A DNA stretch of 64,000 nucleotides from Xanthobacteraceae bacterium. GTDB taxonomy: Bacteria; Pseudomonadota; Alphaproteobacteria; Rhizobiales; Xanthobacteraceae. Location of the stretch: assembly GCA_030038995.1 (NCBI GenBank), contig JASHQS010000115.1, positions 39,826 through 103,825 on the forward strand, read 5' to 3'. Positions within the stretch are counted from its first letter, which is position 1; every line of letters begins with the position of its first letter. The notes under the pieces were generated by a model that saw only the letters and a list, made by a program, of their open reading frames with translations, ran no database searches and was not told the DNA's origin. This document shows, in pieces, positions 9,276-17,679 of this stretch. The translations under genes were made by a program, and so were the position numbers.

Positions 9276-10040
9276 TTACACCGACATTGCGCCGGTTGCC
9301 GCAACGTCTTGGGCTGGCGCTGCGACGTTGGTGCCGCGCAGCAGCCGAGGCTCGATTTCTGGCCAGAACGCCGGATCGAAGCGGACATCGGGTCTCGTAT
9401 AGTGGATCGCGACCGCCCAGCGGCGCCTTTTCGAGCTGTTGGGGTCAGATCCGTGAACGGCGCAATCGTGGAACAGGCAAAATTCGCCGGCTTTCAATTC
9501 GATGTACGGCGCGTCCGACGCGTCGAACACCGACGGCGGAATCTGCGGCGCGCCGTCGTAGTCCCGCCAGCGCGCCAACTCGTGATGCAGGAGGCCGCGC
9601 CGGTGCGATCCCGGCGCAATCCGCAGCGTCCCGTTGCCGCGATCGGCATCGTCGATCGCGAGCCACATGCGCAGCGTCAGCGGCATGCCGGCCGGCACAG
9701 CCGCCGGATGCAGAAACTCGGCGTAGTTGGCGATGGCGTCCTGATGCCAAAAATATTCGCCGTCGCCCGGATCCTTGAAAACCAACTGCGAGTTGAACAG
9801 ACTGATGTTGGGGCCGAGAATGCCCTCGACCAGATCGAGGATGGCCGGCGTCTTGGCGAGGTCGAGGATAAAGGGGAAACGCCCCTCCAGCCCCAGGCCA
9901 TCGGGCGGATCGCGGCGCCACTCGCGGGACAAGTCTTCGGCGCCGCGGCGAAGGCAGTCGACTTCAGCGGCATCAAACACCGACAGACCGGCCAGATAAC
10001 CGCGCTCCCAAAATTCCCGGCGTTGGCTTTCCGAAAGCAT
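9276..10040 (-). CDS. PhyH-family Fe(II)/2-oxoglutarate oxygenase (paralog 3)
   Basis: 254-residue PhyH protein: FWHQD, VHGSDPN and HYTRPDVRFD correspond to the three iron ligands and the co-substrate strand. The track ORF starts at 10373, but residues before Met112 are unlike the family and overlap the divergent gene. ATG at 10040 gives MLSESQRREFWERGYLAG, matching the N-termini of the other copies, with AGGA 5 nt upstream. It is the first gene of the minus-strand run, and a candidate promoter lies just upstream. Unlike the others it lacks the WQxFE C-terminal block. Confidence 0.85.
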   Translation of the reverse strand: MLSESQRREFWERGYLAGLSVFDAAEVDCLRRGAEDLSREWRRDPPDGLGLEGRFPFILDLAKTPAILDLVEGILGPNISLFNSQLVFKDPGDGEYFWHQDAIANYAEFLHPAAVPAGMPLTLRMWLAIDDADRGNGTLRIAPGSHRRGLLHHELARWRDYDGAPQIPPSVFDASDAPYIELKAGEFCLFHDCAVHGSDPNSSKRRRWAVAIHYTRPDVRFDPAFWPEIEPRLLRGTNVAAPAQDVAATGAMSV

Positions 10041-10069
10041 TGCTGTCCTGCTTTTGGAAGTCACAACGT

Positions 10070-10098
10070 AAGATAACAGGCGCGCCGGAGAATGTCCA
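10070..10098 (-). promoter_or_regulatory. Candidate sigma70-type promoter for the 10040-6777 operon
   Basis: On the minus strand TGGACA (5/6 match) is followed after 17 bases by TATCTT (4/6), ending 30 bases before the ATG at 10040. The same 195-base divergent gap also holds the small palindrome CTTGCG-N6-CGCAAG at about 10115-10132, a possible operator. Based on pattern only. Confidence 0.4.
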
Positions 10099-10235
10099 GG
10101 CTGGGCCGCCGTTCGCTTGCGCTTGAACGCAAGTCGTGAAATCCTCAATGCTAGAACTTCGTTGGCGCGCCACGCAATCGTGAGGGAGCGTCGCCGTTCC
10201 GATGCGGGATGTGGCGCGCACCGGGATGATTGGCC

Positions 10236-11033
10236 ATGGATGCTGTAGTTCACCGCGGCAGCCCGCTTGCTCCCGGACACCTGCAAAGCGTCGTCGACAA
10301 GGTGCGCCGCGAGGGCTACGTCCATTTGCCGGGTGTCTTCGATGTCGCGGAGGTCGACGAACTGCGCGAGCACGTCGACCGGATCTTCGACGAGCAGGCC
10401 GATAGCGGACGCATCCTCGAGGGATGGGCGGCCGTGCGGCTGTTCGAAGTGGATCAGCTATTCCGCGACATCATCGTGCGAGAGCCGATTATCGGCATCG
10501 CCGAAGCCCTATGCGGCCGCACCTGCCGGCTCATTGCCGACTCGCTGTTGCGCAACCCGCCGGGAGTCGCAGTGAGCAATTGGCACGTCGACGATACAGT
10601 CTATTTTCCGCTTCCCGAAGGCGCGCCGCGGCACGATCCGCGGCTGCTCCCGGTCGTCCATTTGAATGTGGCGATACCGCTGACGGATATTCCCTCGGTC
10701 GAATACGGCCCGACTCAACTTGTTCCAGGAAGCCACCGTTCCGGCAGCGATCCGAACGACGCTGATCAGCCGACTTTCGAAGGGCATGGCGCGGTGTCCA
10801 TGATCAGCAAGCGCGGCGACATCTACATGCATAGCAACCAAGTATGGCATCGCGGCGCCCCCAACGAATCCGACCGAACGCGCTATTTCTTTCAACTCAT
10901 ATACGGACCTGCCTGGGTAGCGCAGCGCTTCTACACCGACATCAACTATGCGATTCCAGATCACGTCCTCGACGGTGCCGACGAGCAACTGCTCCGCGTG
11001 CTCGGCAAGCCGATCCTTGGTGTCGGCAGCTGA
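10236..11033 (+). CDS. PhyH-family oxygenase, divergent subtype
   Basis: 265-residue PhyH protein transcribed opposite to its neighbours. Iron ligands are visible as WHVDD and QVWHRGAPN, with Arg in DRTRYFF. It has VPGSHRSG but not the WHQD/HGSGPN signature of the other four copies, so it is a different subtype, closer to ectoine-hydroxylase-like members. I chose ATG 10236 over the TTG at 10230. It stands alone between two minus-strand operons. Likely a hydroxylase; substrate unknown. Confidence 0.82.
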   Translation: MDAVVHRGSPLAPGHLQSVVDKVRREGYVHLPGVFDVAEVDELREHVDRIFDEQADSGRILEGWAAVRLFEVDQLFRDIIVREPIIGIAEALCGRTCRLIADSLLRNPPGVAVSNWHVDDTVYFPLPEGAPRHDPRLLPVVHLNVAIPLTDIPSVEYGPTQLVPGSHRSGSDPNDADQPTFEGHGAVSMISKRGDIYMHSNQVWHRGAPNESDRTRYFFQLIYGPAWVAQRFYTDINYAIPDHVLDGADEQLLRVLGKPILGVGS

Positions 11034-11084
11034 TCGCCAGTCCTTGCCTGGAAGGGCCGCAGGCTTGCGTCGAAGCCTTCGCCG

Positions 11085-11909
11085 TCAGCCGAGCTCGACC
11101 GGGCCGTCCACGAATTCCGCCCACAGCGGATTGTATCCGTAGCGGTCGATACCGCGCATCAGCCGCACGTGCAGCTTTGGCCAGACCGACCGATCGCAAG
11201 CGACGTCGGTGCGGGCATAGTGGATCGATACCCCGGTGCGCCGGCGCCCGGACGGGTTCGGGCCCGAACCATGAACCAGGAGATCGTGATGAAACGACAC
11301 GCTTCCCGCCGGGAGTTCGTTGTACGCGGTGGTCGCGTTGCGCGGATCGAAGGCGCTCGTTCGGATCGATGAAATTTCGCTGATGCCTTCGTCCTCGAGT
11401 CCCGCGACCGGGACGCTTTCGTGTTCAAGCTCGCCGCCGCGGTGCGAGCCCGCCACGTAGGCGAAGGCGCCGTTGGCGATGTCGGCGTCGTCAATCGCCA
11501 CCCAGGCGGTCAGCGTCACCGGCGCCTCGCGCGGATGCCGCGAAGGCTCGGCGTAGCGGAACGGAAAATGCGGCCGATCCTGATGCCAGCTATAGCCGAC
11601 GTGACCGGGCCCTTTGCTGATCACGTGGGTGCCCCAGAGATAGAAGTCTGGTCCGAGAATATCTTCGACGACATCGAGAATAGCCGGATGCGCGGCGATC
11701 TCGAACAATGGAGAAAGGTAGCGCTCCTGACAGAATGTATTCGCAGACAGAGGCGCGCCGCCAAGGCGGCGCGAAACGTCTTCGATACGTTGGCGATTCA
11801 TCTCGACTTCGGCCGGCGAGGCAAACGGCATCGCCACCAGACCGGCATCGAAAAATTGGGCGATCTGCGCCGCGTTCAGCCGTTTCAGCGGCGCGTCGGT
11901 CAATCGCAC
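11085..11909 (-). CDS. PhyH-family Fe(II)/2-oxoglutarate oxygenase (paralog 4)
   Basis: 274-residue copy of the WHQD subtype: YSWHQD, LLVHGSGPNPS and HYARTDV. The GTG start at 11909 is supported by GGGAGGA 4 nt upstream. It is the last gene of the minus-strand run 14410-11085, 53 bases after the SCP2-JmjC protein. The HxD Asp is present, so hydroxylase chemistry is expected. It is convergent with the 10236 gene, with only 51 bases between stops. Confidence 0.85.
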   Translation of the reverse strand: MRLTDAPLKRLNAAQIAQFFDAGLVAMPFASPAEVEMNRQRIEDVSRRLGGAPLSANTFCQERYLSPLFEIAAHPAILDVVEDILGPDFYLWGTHVISKGPGHVGYSWHQDRPHFPFRYAEPSRHPREAPVTLTAWVAIDDADIANGAFAYVAGSHRGGELEHESVPVAGLEDEGISEISSIRTSAFDPRNATTAYNELPAGSVSFHHDLLVHGSGPNPSGRRRTGVSIHYARTDVACDRSVWPKLHVRLMRGIDRYGYNPLWAEFVDGPVELG

Positions 11910-11962
11910 GTCGTCCTCCCGGCGGACATTGGGTTCGTCACGACCGGCCTATCGCCCGCTCA

Positions 11963-13066
11963 TCACTCCGCATCGAGGATCCGGCCGAAGTCGGTTACCG
12001 GCTCACGGTGAAAACCAATCGACATGGTCGTATCGAGCGCCCGTACTGTATGGTACCAGCCGCGCGGAATGATCAGCAGTTCACCTGGATGCAGCGTGAA
12101 GCTGGTCTCGACGGCATTTGCAAAGAGAGGAAATTTCGCAAGGTCGGGCTCCCACGGGTTGACCCAGCAGGGTTGGTCGCGATTGTAGCTCTTGCGAACG
12201 TACATAAACGGCGTCTGATCGGGAGAATACATCTTGAATTCCTTGCGACCGATCAGTTGCCCGAGGAACGCGTCGCCGCTGTCGCGGTGCAGCAAGGTCG
12301 AGATGCGGCCGGGACCGGATCCCAGCCACAATTGCGCCGGACCGAATGATGCGGGATCGAAGAAAGGCGGCGGGAAAAAGCCGCATAGTTCGGCCGGCAA
12401 GCTGGACCCGATCGTGTAGGGTGGCGCCTGCCCATCATCATCGGCCAGGTGAGCGCAAAACTCGCCCAGCGTCGAAATGCCCAGCGTGCTCTGCACGCGG
12501 ACATCGCCAAAGTGCTGCGCCAGCGTCGCGATCGTCCAGCCAAACGCCTCGTCCCAGCCCTCCAGGCCGCCCTGCACGATGATCGGAATAGCTTGCTCGA
12601 TCATCGTGGCGACTTCGCCGGCGCTCGGTCTCGTCATCCGCCGGGGCTCGGCGACGCGCGGCAGCAGAGCCGCGCGCTGCTCCGCAAGTGCAAAGCGCGC
12701 CCCGGCGTCGCGGTTCGGCAGCTTCGTCATCTGCGCCAGCATGCCGAGAATCTCGATGTCGCCTTCGGCAACGATTTGATCCAGATTAACTTGGTCGCGA
12801 AAATCCAGATTGTCGCCGACGGCCAGTTCGTGCGCCACGGCCGCGCTCATATGCACGTGCGCGGATGGCGTCGCGGCGCGGCCCTCGACATAGCGCATGT
12901 CGTCGCCCTCCACGACGAGATAGAACTCGCCGCCAGGGCCATCGATCTCAAACTGGCACACACCTTCGACCTTGGCAGGATTCTCAAATCCGAGCAGCAG
13001 ACGCTCGAATAACATGCGGCCGACCGATTCCTGGTTCTGCCGTCGCGCCGATACGGTTTGCATCAT
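11963..13066 (-). CDS. SCP2 - JmjC/cupin_8 Fe(II)/2OG oxygenase fusion
   Basis: 367 residues. About 15-130 form an SCP2-like domain (GEFYLVVEGDD, DIEILGMLAQMTKL). About 170-360 form a JmjC/cupin_8 domain like factor-inhibiting-HIF relatives, with HRD (LLHRDSGDAF) and the distal His in PRGWYHTVRA as iron ligands and Lys in GRKEFKMY where family members bind co-substrate. ATG codons at 13066 and 13063 directly abut the TAG of the upstream gene, so translation is coupled. The SCP2 part probably presents a substrate or carrier to the hydroxylase; that is inference. Confidence 0.82.
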   Translation of the reverse strand: MMQTVSARRQNQESVGRMLFERLLLGFENPAKVEGVCQFEIDGPGGEFYLVVEGDDMRYVEGRAATPSAHVHMSAAVAHELAVGDNLDFRDQVNLDQIVAEGDIEILGMLAQMTKLPNRDAGARFALAEQRAALLPRVAEPRRMTRPSAGEVATMIEQAIPIIVQGGLEGWDEAFGWTIATLAQHFGDVRVQSTLGISTLGEFCAHLADDDGQAPPYTIGSSLPAELCGFFPPPFFDPASFGPAQLWLGSGPGRISTLLHRDSGDAFLGQLIGRKEFKMYSPDQTPFMYVRKSYNRDQPCWVNPWEPDLAKFPLFANAVETSFTLHPGELLIIPRGWYHTVRALDTTMSIGFHREPVTDFGRILDAE

Positions 13067-14410
13067 CTATGCCCCGGGCTGTTTCACGGACGACAAGTGC
13101 GACAACGCCTGCACCCAATCGCGTTTCAGGTCGATCGGCTCCACGTTGCGCACCGTCGGCCGCAGATTGGCGAACAGTGTCGCGAGATCTAGTGCAGCAA
13201 GCTCGTCAGGCAACTGCTTCAACAGAGCCCCGGCTTCGGCTGCCGCCGCGGCCGCGCGGGCGGGATCGCTCGCGCCGGTGCCGCTCGCCAAAGCGCGCCA
13301 CCTGACGTCGCCAATGAGATGCGAACGCAGCGCGGTCGCCAGCACATCGGCCCAGCATGGCTGATCGTAAGTGAAATTGAGCGACAGCGATTCGGCGATT
13401 GCGGTCGTTTGATGCCAGTGGCCGCGCGGCAGAAAAAGCAAGCCACCGGCGTGCAGCGTGACCTCGAAATGATCGTCGGGAACGCGTTCGGGAAACGGCC
13501 TCTCCATCTGCGGCAGCAGTTCGGGATGCAGATTGCCGCCGAGCCGATGACCCGCCGTCGGTTCAGCCACTGCGTCGTTGAGCGCGATTTTCCACCGCTT
13601 CGAGCCCGCCAGCTGAATCGCAAAATTCGCATTTTCGTCGAAATGAGTATTAAACCCGCTGCCGACCGGCGTAGCGTACACCATGCAGCGGCCCCACGTG
13701 GTGGCCGGCAGCGCCAGGTCATTCTGCACGGCCTTCATCCACGCATGCAAATCTGGAAAATACAGATCGACGGAGTCGAACACCAAGGTGAAGCCGCGCG
13801 AATAAAGCTCCGCCGCCGCTTGCGCACTCACATGCGGGGAAACCTGATCAGGCTCGCCGGGCGGAAACACGCGAACGGTTCCTCGCCAGTGCTCGAGCAG
13901 CGCAGAGACGTTGCTCAACGGGGCAACTGATTGCAGGGTTCTCAGCCGTGCCTGCGCCGGAGGAACGACAAGGTGCCGGCCCGGCCAGTGACGTTCCAGG
14001 AACGCCGCCGCCGGATATGGCGTCAGCAGCGTCTCCAGGCGCGGCACCGGCGGCGAGGTCAGGGCGGCAAAGAGCGGCAGCAGTCCTGCGGCCTTTTGCA
14101 GATCGCCGGACACCTGGACGCGTTGGCGGTAGAACAACTCTTCGAGATCGTCGTCGCGCCGCAGCACGGCGGCGAGGTCCTGGTCGCTCAGCGAGATAAC
14201 GCAGTCGGGGTCGTCCGTCGCGCCGTGCTGGCAGAGGGCCGGGGTGCAACTCAAGTCGACGGTCCAGCAACCGCCGGCCTCGCCGCGGATGTCGAACACG
14301 AACTTGCCGGCGATGTCGCAAGGTTGGACGGCAAGATATGCCGGTAGCTGTTCGGTGAAAAACGTGTGCGGCGTGGAATGCGCAAGCGGTCGACCTGCAG
14401 ACAAAGTCAC
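13067..14410 (-). CDS. SCP2 - JmjC/cupin_4 (ROXA-like) oxygenase fusion
   Basis: 447 residues. About 10-120 form an SCP2-like domain that aligns with the N-terminus of the P450 fusion (CWTVDLS, CVISLSDQDL, VQVSGDLQKA). About 130-370 resemble the JmjC ribosomal oxygenases of the YcfD/ROXA type: HFD (NTHFDENANF) plus PRGHWHQT supply the iron ligands and GSKRWKI holds the co-substrate Lys. A helical tail rich in Ala follows. The GTG at 14410 is preceded by GAGGAGG at a 7-nt distance. First gene of a three-gene minus-strand operon. Confidence 0.82.
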   Translation of the reverse strand: MTLSAGRPLAHSTPHTFFTEQLPAYLAVQPCDIAGKFVFDIRGEAGGCWTVDLSCTPALCQHGATDDPDCVISLSDQDLAAVLRRDDDLEELFYRQRVQVSGDLQKAAGLLPLFAALTSPPVPRLETLLTPYPAAAFLERHWPGRHLVVPPAQARLRTLQSVAPLSNVSALLEHWRGTVRVFPPGEPDQVSPHVSAQAAAELYSRGFTLVFDSVDLYFPDLHAWMKAVQNDLALPATTWGRCMVYATPVGSGFNTHFDENANFAIQLAGSKRWKIALNDAVAEPTAGHRLGGNLHPELLPQMERPFPERVPDDHFEVTLHAGGLLFLPRGHWHQTTAIAESLSLNFTYDQPCWADVLATALRSHLIGDVRWRALASGTGASDPARAAAAAAEAGALLKQLPDELAALDLATLFANLRPTVRNVEPIDLKRDWVQALSHLSSVKQPGA

Positions 14411-14417
14411 GACGGCG

Positions 14418-14424
14418 CCTCCTC
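14418..14424 (-). promoter_or_regulatory. Strong Shine-Dalgarno fixing a GTG start
   Basis: GAGGAGG on the minus strand, 7 nt before GTG 14410. It fixes the non-ATG start of the SCP2-JmjC gene and excludes upstream extension. Confidence 0.7.
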
Positions 14425-14479
14425 TTCTTCAGGTGTCGTCCGGACCGCGCCGGTTCAGTCGGCGGTTCAGCCAAGTCTC

Positions 14480-14545
14480 GTCAAACTGCCGATGAACCTG
14501 TGATGGTATTATTATCCCCTTTCGATGTATGATCAAGTGATGGTA
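14480..14545. promoter_or_regulatory. AT-rich divergent promoter region (candidate)
   Basis: The 297-base gap between divergent genes 13067-14410 and 14708 contains the only AT-rich patch nearby. On the minus strand it reads TTGATC, then GATAATAAT, with 14-16 bases between, depending on the -10 chosen. No convincing plus-strand promoter was found, and I see no gene in this gap. Confidence 0.3.
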
Positions 14546-14690
14546 CGCTGCCAGTAATGGTTGACGAGCCGGCTTGGCGAACGTTGCGGCGCCGCTAAGC
14601 CGGTAAGATGGCGCGCGACGCAATGCCAACAAGAAGACCTGATCGAGTTTTCTGTGGCGATCGTGGGCTTTTGAGGCGCGAGTGAACCCG

Positions 14691-14700
14691 GGAAGGGGGG
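14691..14700 (+). promoter_or_regulatory. Shine-Dalgarno selecting a TTG start
   Basis: GGAAGGGGGG lies 7 nt before the TTG at 14708. No in-frame ATG sits near the N-terminus of the conserved domain, so this purine run decides the start of the CmlA-like gene. Confidence 0.6.
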
Positions 14701-14707
14701 CACGCTC

Positions 14708-16318
14708 TTGGCAGATCAGCCAGTCTACTTGCGCAATAATGTCTGCGTAATGCCGCTGGTGGCGCGGTGGCATGCGACCGAACAGTTGATTCCGCCGGTT
14801 CAAGCGGCGCTGAATCTGAAGAACGTCCAGCTCGAATTGTTGCGGTCCTACCTGGCAAGTCCCGAGTACCATTGGCAGGCTGCACGAACACCCGCGCTTA
14901 TCGGCGGCCCCTGGGTCGACATCGAGCCGGCGAAATCCGCAATAGTCGAGCAATTTCTTACGGCAACGGAGCGCGATCATAAAGATCGGCTCGCGTTCGC
15001 ACGCGACATCGAAGCGTTGGATCGCTTGCTGCGCGACCATGCCAAGGGCGGCGGTCTCATCGGCCTGTACGGAAAAGTGCCAGCCAGTCTGCGGGGTTAT
15101 GTCGAGCTGGCCTACGACGCCTCCCATCAGCCGCTGGCACGTTATTGCGAGCCGCTGCTCTATCGCAGCCCGTATTACGACGCCTCTTTGCAGAGCATCG
15201 CGCTGAGACTGATCGAATCGGATCATCGCGCCGCCCAGTTCACGACTCCATTTCTGGAAAGCGAGGACGCGCTCCACTTGCCGCTGCGCTTCTGCGATGA
15301 CGCGGTCGACGAGTTGTTCGCCCTGAAAACGCAAGGCGGTCGCTTTGCCGAGACATGCGAACGGCTGGATCTTTCGGGCCGCGAGCGGGACAAGCTTCGC
15401 ACGCTCGTCATGACCGACGGACCTTCGCCCTATAGGCGGCCCGATATTGCCGGTGTGCGGATACGCTACTTCGGCCACGCCTGCGTTCTATTTGAAACAA
15501 AGGACGTCAGCGTGCTGATCGATCCGGTCGTCAGCTATGACTATCCGGGTGGTCCGCCGCGCTTCACGCATCGCGATCTGCCCGATCGCATCGATTTCGC
15601 CGCGATAACGCACTTCCACAAGGACCACCTCAATTTCGAGACTTTGCTGCCGCTGCGCTGCCGAATCCAGAACGTCATTGTTCCGAAGAACGGCGGCGGG
15701 TCCGTGCAGGATCCGTCGTTCCGGTTGGCTCTGAAAGCGATCGGATTTGACGACGTGATCGAGCTCGATCGGCTCGAAGCGCTGCCGCTTCCGGGGGGCG
15801 AACTCGTCGCCTTGCCATTCCTCGGCGAACATGCGGACCTCGACATACAGAGCAAGTCCGCATACCTGATCCGCCTCGCCGGCCACGCGATATTGTGCGC
15901 CGCCGATTCGGCCAATATCGAGCCGATGCTCTACCGCCACCTCCATCGCGACATCGGCGATATCGACATCCTGTTCATGGGAATGGAGTGCGTCGGTGCA
16001 CCCTTGAGCACGACCTATGGCGGCATCCTGCTGCGCCCGCTTGCCCGCGGATTTGATCAAGAACGCAGAACCACGGGTTCGGATTACGCCGGCGCGCTGG
16101 GCATAATCGAAGAGCTCAATCCGAAGCACGTTTACGTATACGCGATGGGGCTTGAGCCATGGCTCGGTCACGTGTTGCCGATCGATTCCAACCGCGATGC
16201 GTTGGGCGTCACGGAATCCGATCGGCTGGTCAAGGCGTGCCGCCAACGGGGTATCGTGGCGGATCGGCCGTTTTGTGCGATGGAGCTTGTTCTGTCGCCG
16301 CAACGCAAAGGGCATTGA
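14708..16318 (+). CDS. CmlA-like metallo-beta-lactamase-fold diiron hydroxylase
   Basis: 536 residues, close to the length of CmlA, the diiron enzyme that beta-hydroxylates a carrier-bound amino acid in chloramphenicol biosynthesis. An N-terminal domain (1-240) precedes the MBL fold. Visible ligands are His302, His304, Asp306 and His307 (THFHKDH), Glu374 (GEH), Asp400 (AADS) and Glu427 (MEC). As I recall the CmlA ligands (305, 307, 309, 310, 377, 403 and nearby 430), each is offset by exactly three, which argues strongly for the same diiron site rather than a hydrolase. His474 or His488 could be the remaining ligand. It likely beta-hydroxylates an aminoacyl carrier of the assembly line. First gene of a four-gene operon; TTG start. 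Confidence 0.82.
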   Translation: MADQPVYLRNNVCVMPLVARWHATEQLIPPVQAALNLKNVQLELLRSYLASPEYHWQAARTPALIGGPWVDIEPAKSAIVEQFLTATERDHKDRLAFARDIEALDRLLRDHAKGGGLIGLYGKVPASLRGYVELAYDASHQPLARYCEPLLYRSPYYDASLQSIALRLIESDHRAAQFTTPFLESEDALHLPLRFCDDAVDELFALKTQGGRFAETCERLDLSGRERDKLRTLVMTDGPSPYRRPDIAGVRIRYFGHACVLFETKDVSVLIDPVVSYDYPGGPPRFTHRDLPDRIDFAAITHFHKDHLNFETLLPLRCRIQNVIVPKNGGGSVQDPSFRLALKAIGFDDVIELDRLEALPLPGGELVALPFLGEHADLDIQSKSAYLIRLAGHAILCAADSANIEPMLYRHLHRDIGDIDILFMGMECVGAPLSTTYGGILLRPLARGFDQERRTTGSDYAGALGIIEELNPKHVYVYAMGLEPWLGHVLPIDSNRDALGVTESDRLVKACRQRGIVADRPFCAMELVLSPQRKGH

Positions 16319-16319
16319 T

Positions 16320-17300
16320 ATGGGTGGATATAAAATCGGCTTGTGGCTTCCTACCCGGGCAAGTCTCTCGACGATCTCCATCGCGACGCCCGGCATGTGG
16401 CTGGAGGAAATGAAGGCAAGCTTCACCACTGCGCTGGCAAGGATACCGAATGTAACAGTGATCGATGGTCTCGATTTCCGCGAGGCTCGCATCCACAACG
16501 GAAGCATCATCGTCGACGAAGTCGATTTTGCCGATCTCGACCTGTTTTTCTGGTTCGGCGAGATAGATCGAGCATATGACAGCTTTCATATCAGCGTGTT
16601 GGACGCCATCGGCCAGAAGACGATCGTAATAAACGATGCCGTCGGACTGCGAATCGCGCTGGACAAGCTCGCGACCCAACTTCAATTGAGCTGCAACGGC
16701 ATTCCGGTTCCCGAATTTTTTGCGGTAACGCGCCGCAACATAGAGTGCATGAAAGGACCGATCAGCCGAAAGCCGTATCTGCTGAAACCGCGCCTGGGTA
16801 CATTCGGCATCGGAATAACGATGATCACCAGCTATGATCAGCTGGTCGACATAGTGGATTACTCGGAAGCCGATGTTCATTTCATCGAAGAGTACATCGA
16901 GAGCACGCCGGAGGATTTCATCGGCATCAACGTGGTGGGCGGAAACATAGTTTCGAGCTACGGCAAGGAACGGTCCAAGTTCGCAGGATGGAAAGTATTT
17001 GACCGCGGCCGCCGCGGCGGCGGAATGGTCGATAAGACGCCATCGCCGGAACAGGCGCAAATAGCCATCGACGTTTATCGCGCCACCAAGCTTGATCTGC
17101 TCGGCGTCGACATCGTCAAATCGAGGGGCGGGCGGAATTTCGTGGTAGACGTCAATTCCTTCCCGGGGCTATATCCGACGTCCACTCGCTCGGCCAAGGA
17201 CATTGCAGAGATCGTGGTCGAGCTGATCGCGCAGAAACTTGGACATTCGTTCGAGGCGCACGGCGCTTTCGACCGGCAGACCGCCGGAATGATTGCATAG
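16320..17300 (+). CDS. ATP-grasp ligase (RimK-like)
   Basis: 326-residue ATP-grasp protein. It has the nucleotide-binding Lys in KPRLGTFGIG, hinge FIEEYIE, and the Mg-binding Asp/Glu/Asn region GVDIVKS...FVVDVNSFPG. These enzymes make acyl-phosphates and ligate amines, so an extra peptide or amide bond on the product or a precursor is likely. The track ORF begins at 16152 inside the previous gene; ATG 16320 lies one base after its TGA and matches the family N-terminus (GYKIGLWLP). It is translationally coupled to the CmlA-like gene. Confidence 0.82.
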   Translation: MGGYKIGLWLPTRASLSTISIATPGMWLEEMKASFTTALARIPNVTVIDGLDFREARIHNGSIIVDEVDFADLDLFFWFGEIDRAYDSFHISVLDAIGQKTIVINDAVGLRIALDKLATQLQLSCNGIPVPEFFAVTRRNIECMKGPISRKPYLLKPRLGTFGIGITMITSYDQLVDIVDYSEADVHFIEEYIESTPEDFIGINVVGGNIVSSYGKERSKFAGWKVFDRGRRGGGMVDKTPSPEQAQIAIDVYRATKLDLLGVDIVKSRGGRNFVVDVNSFPGLYPTSTRSAKDIAEIVVELIAQKLGHSFEAHGAFDRQTAGMIA

Positions 17301-17307
17301 GCTGGCG

Positions 17308-17679
17308 ATGCGTTATGCGCTGAAGGACCTGCCGGTCGTCTTCGCCGAACTCGGCATCGTCACACGTGAGGCGGCGTTGGGAGATTTCGATGTCTCGTAC
17401 GAGATGCTTCCAGCAAACCTGGATCTGGCGCCCCTGTTCCGCGGCCTCCCGGATGACCTCTGTCAGTGCGCGCACTGGGGTTATCTGCTGCGCGGGCGCG
17501 TACGCGTGAAGTATCGCGATCGGGAAGAGATCATCCAAGCGGGTGACTGCTTCTACATGGAGCCGGGACACCTGCCGGTTTTCGAGGAAAATTCCGAATG
17601 GATCGTGTTCAGTCCGCGCGGCCAACATCGGATGACCGCGGATGCGGTTCGGCGCAACAGGGCGATGCAGCGCCGGTAG
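17308..17679 (+). CDS. Small single-domain cupin protein
   Basis: 123-residue cupin: CAHWGYLLRGRVRVKY matches cupin motif 1 (one His rather than the usual pair) and AGDCFYMEPGHLPVFEE matches motif 2, with a His that could hold metal. I take ATG 17308 rather than the TTG at 17293. It begins 7 bases after the ATP-grasp stop and overlaps the next gene by 82 bases. It could be an isomerase, cyclase or metal-dependent decorating enzyme; no specific reaction can be assigned. Confidence 0.7.
   Translation: MRYALKDLPVVFAELGIVTREAALGDFDVSYEMLPANLDLAPLFRGLPDDLCQCAHWGYLLRGRVRVKYRDREEIIQAGDCFYMEPGHLPVFEENSEWIVFSPRGQHRMTADAVRRNRAMQRR

Noticed and set aside
6777-11909. PhyH proteins as SyrB2-type halogenases
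   Set aside because: All five keep Asp or the HxD pair (WHQD or WHVD). Halogenases of this fold have Ala or Gly there.
14429-15478. 349-residue minus-strand ORF
   Set aside because: Shadow of the CmlA-like gene, which has metal ligands at the expected positions on the plus strand.
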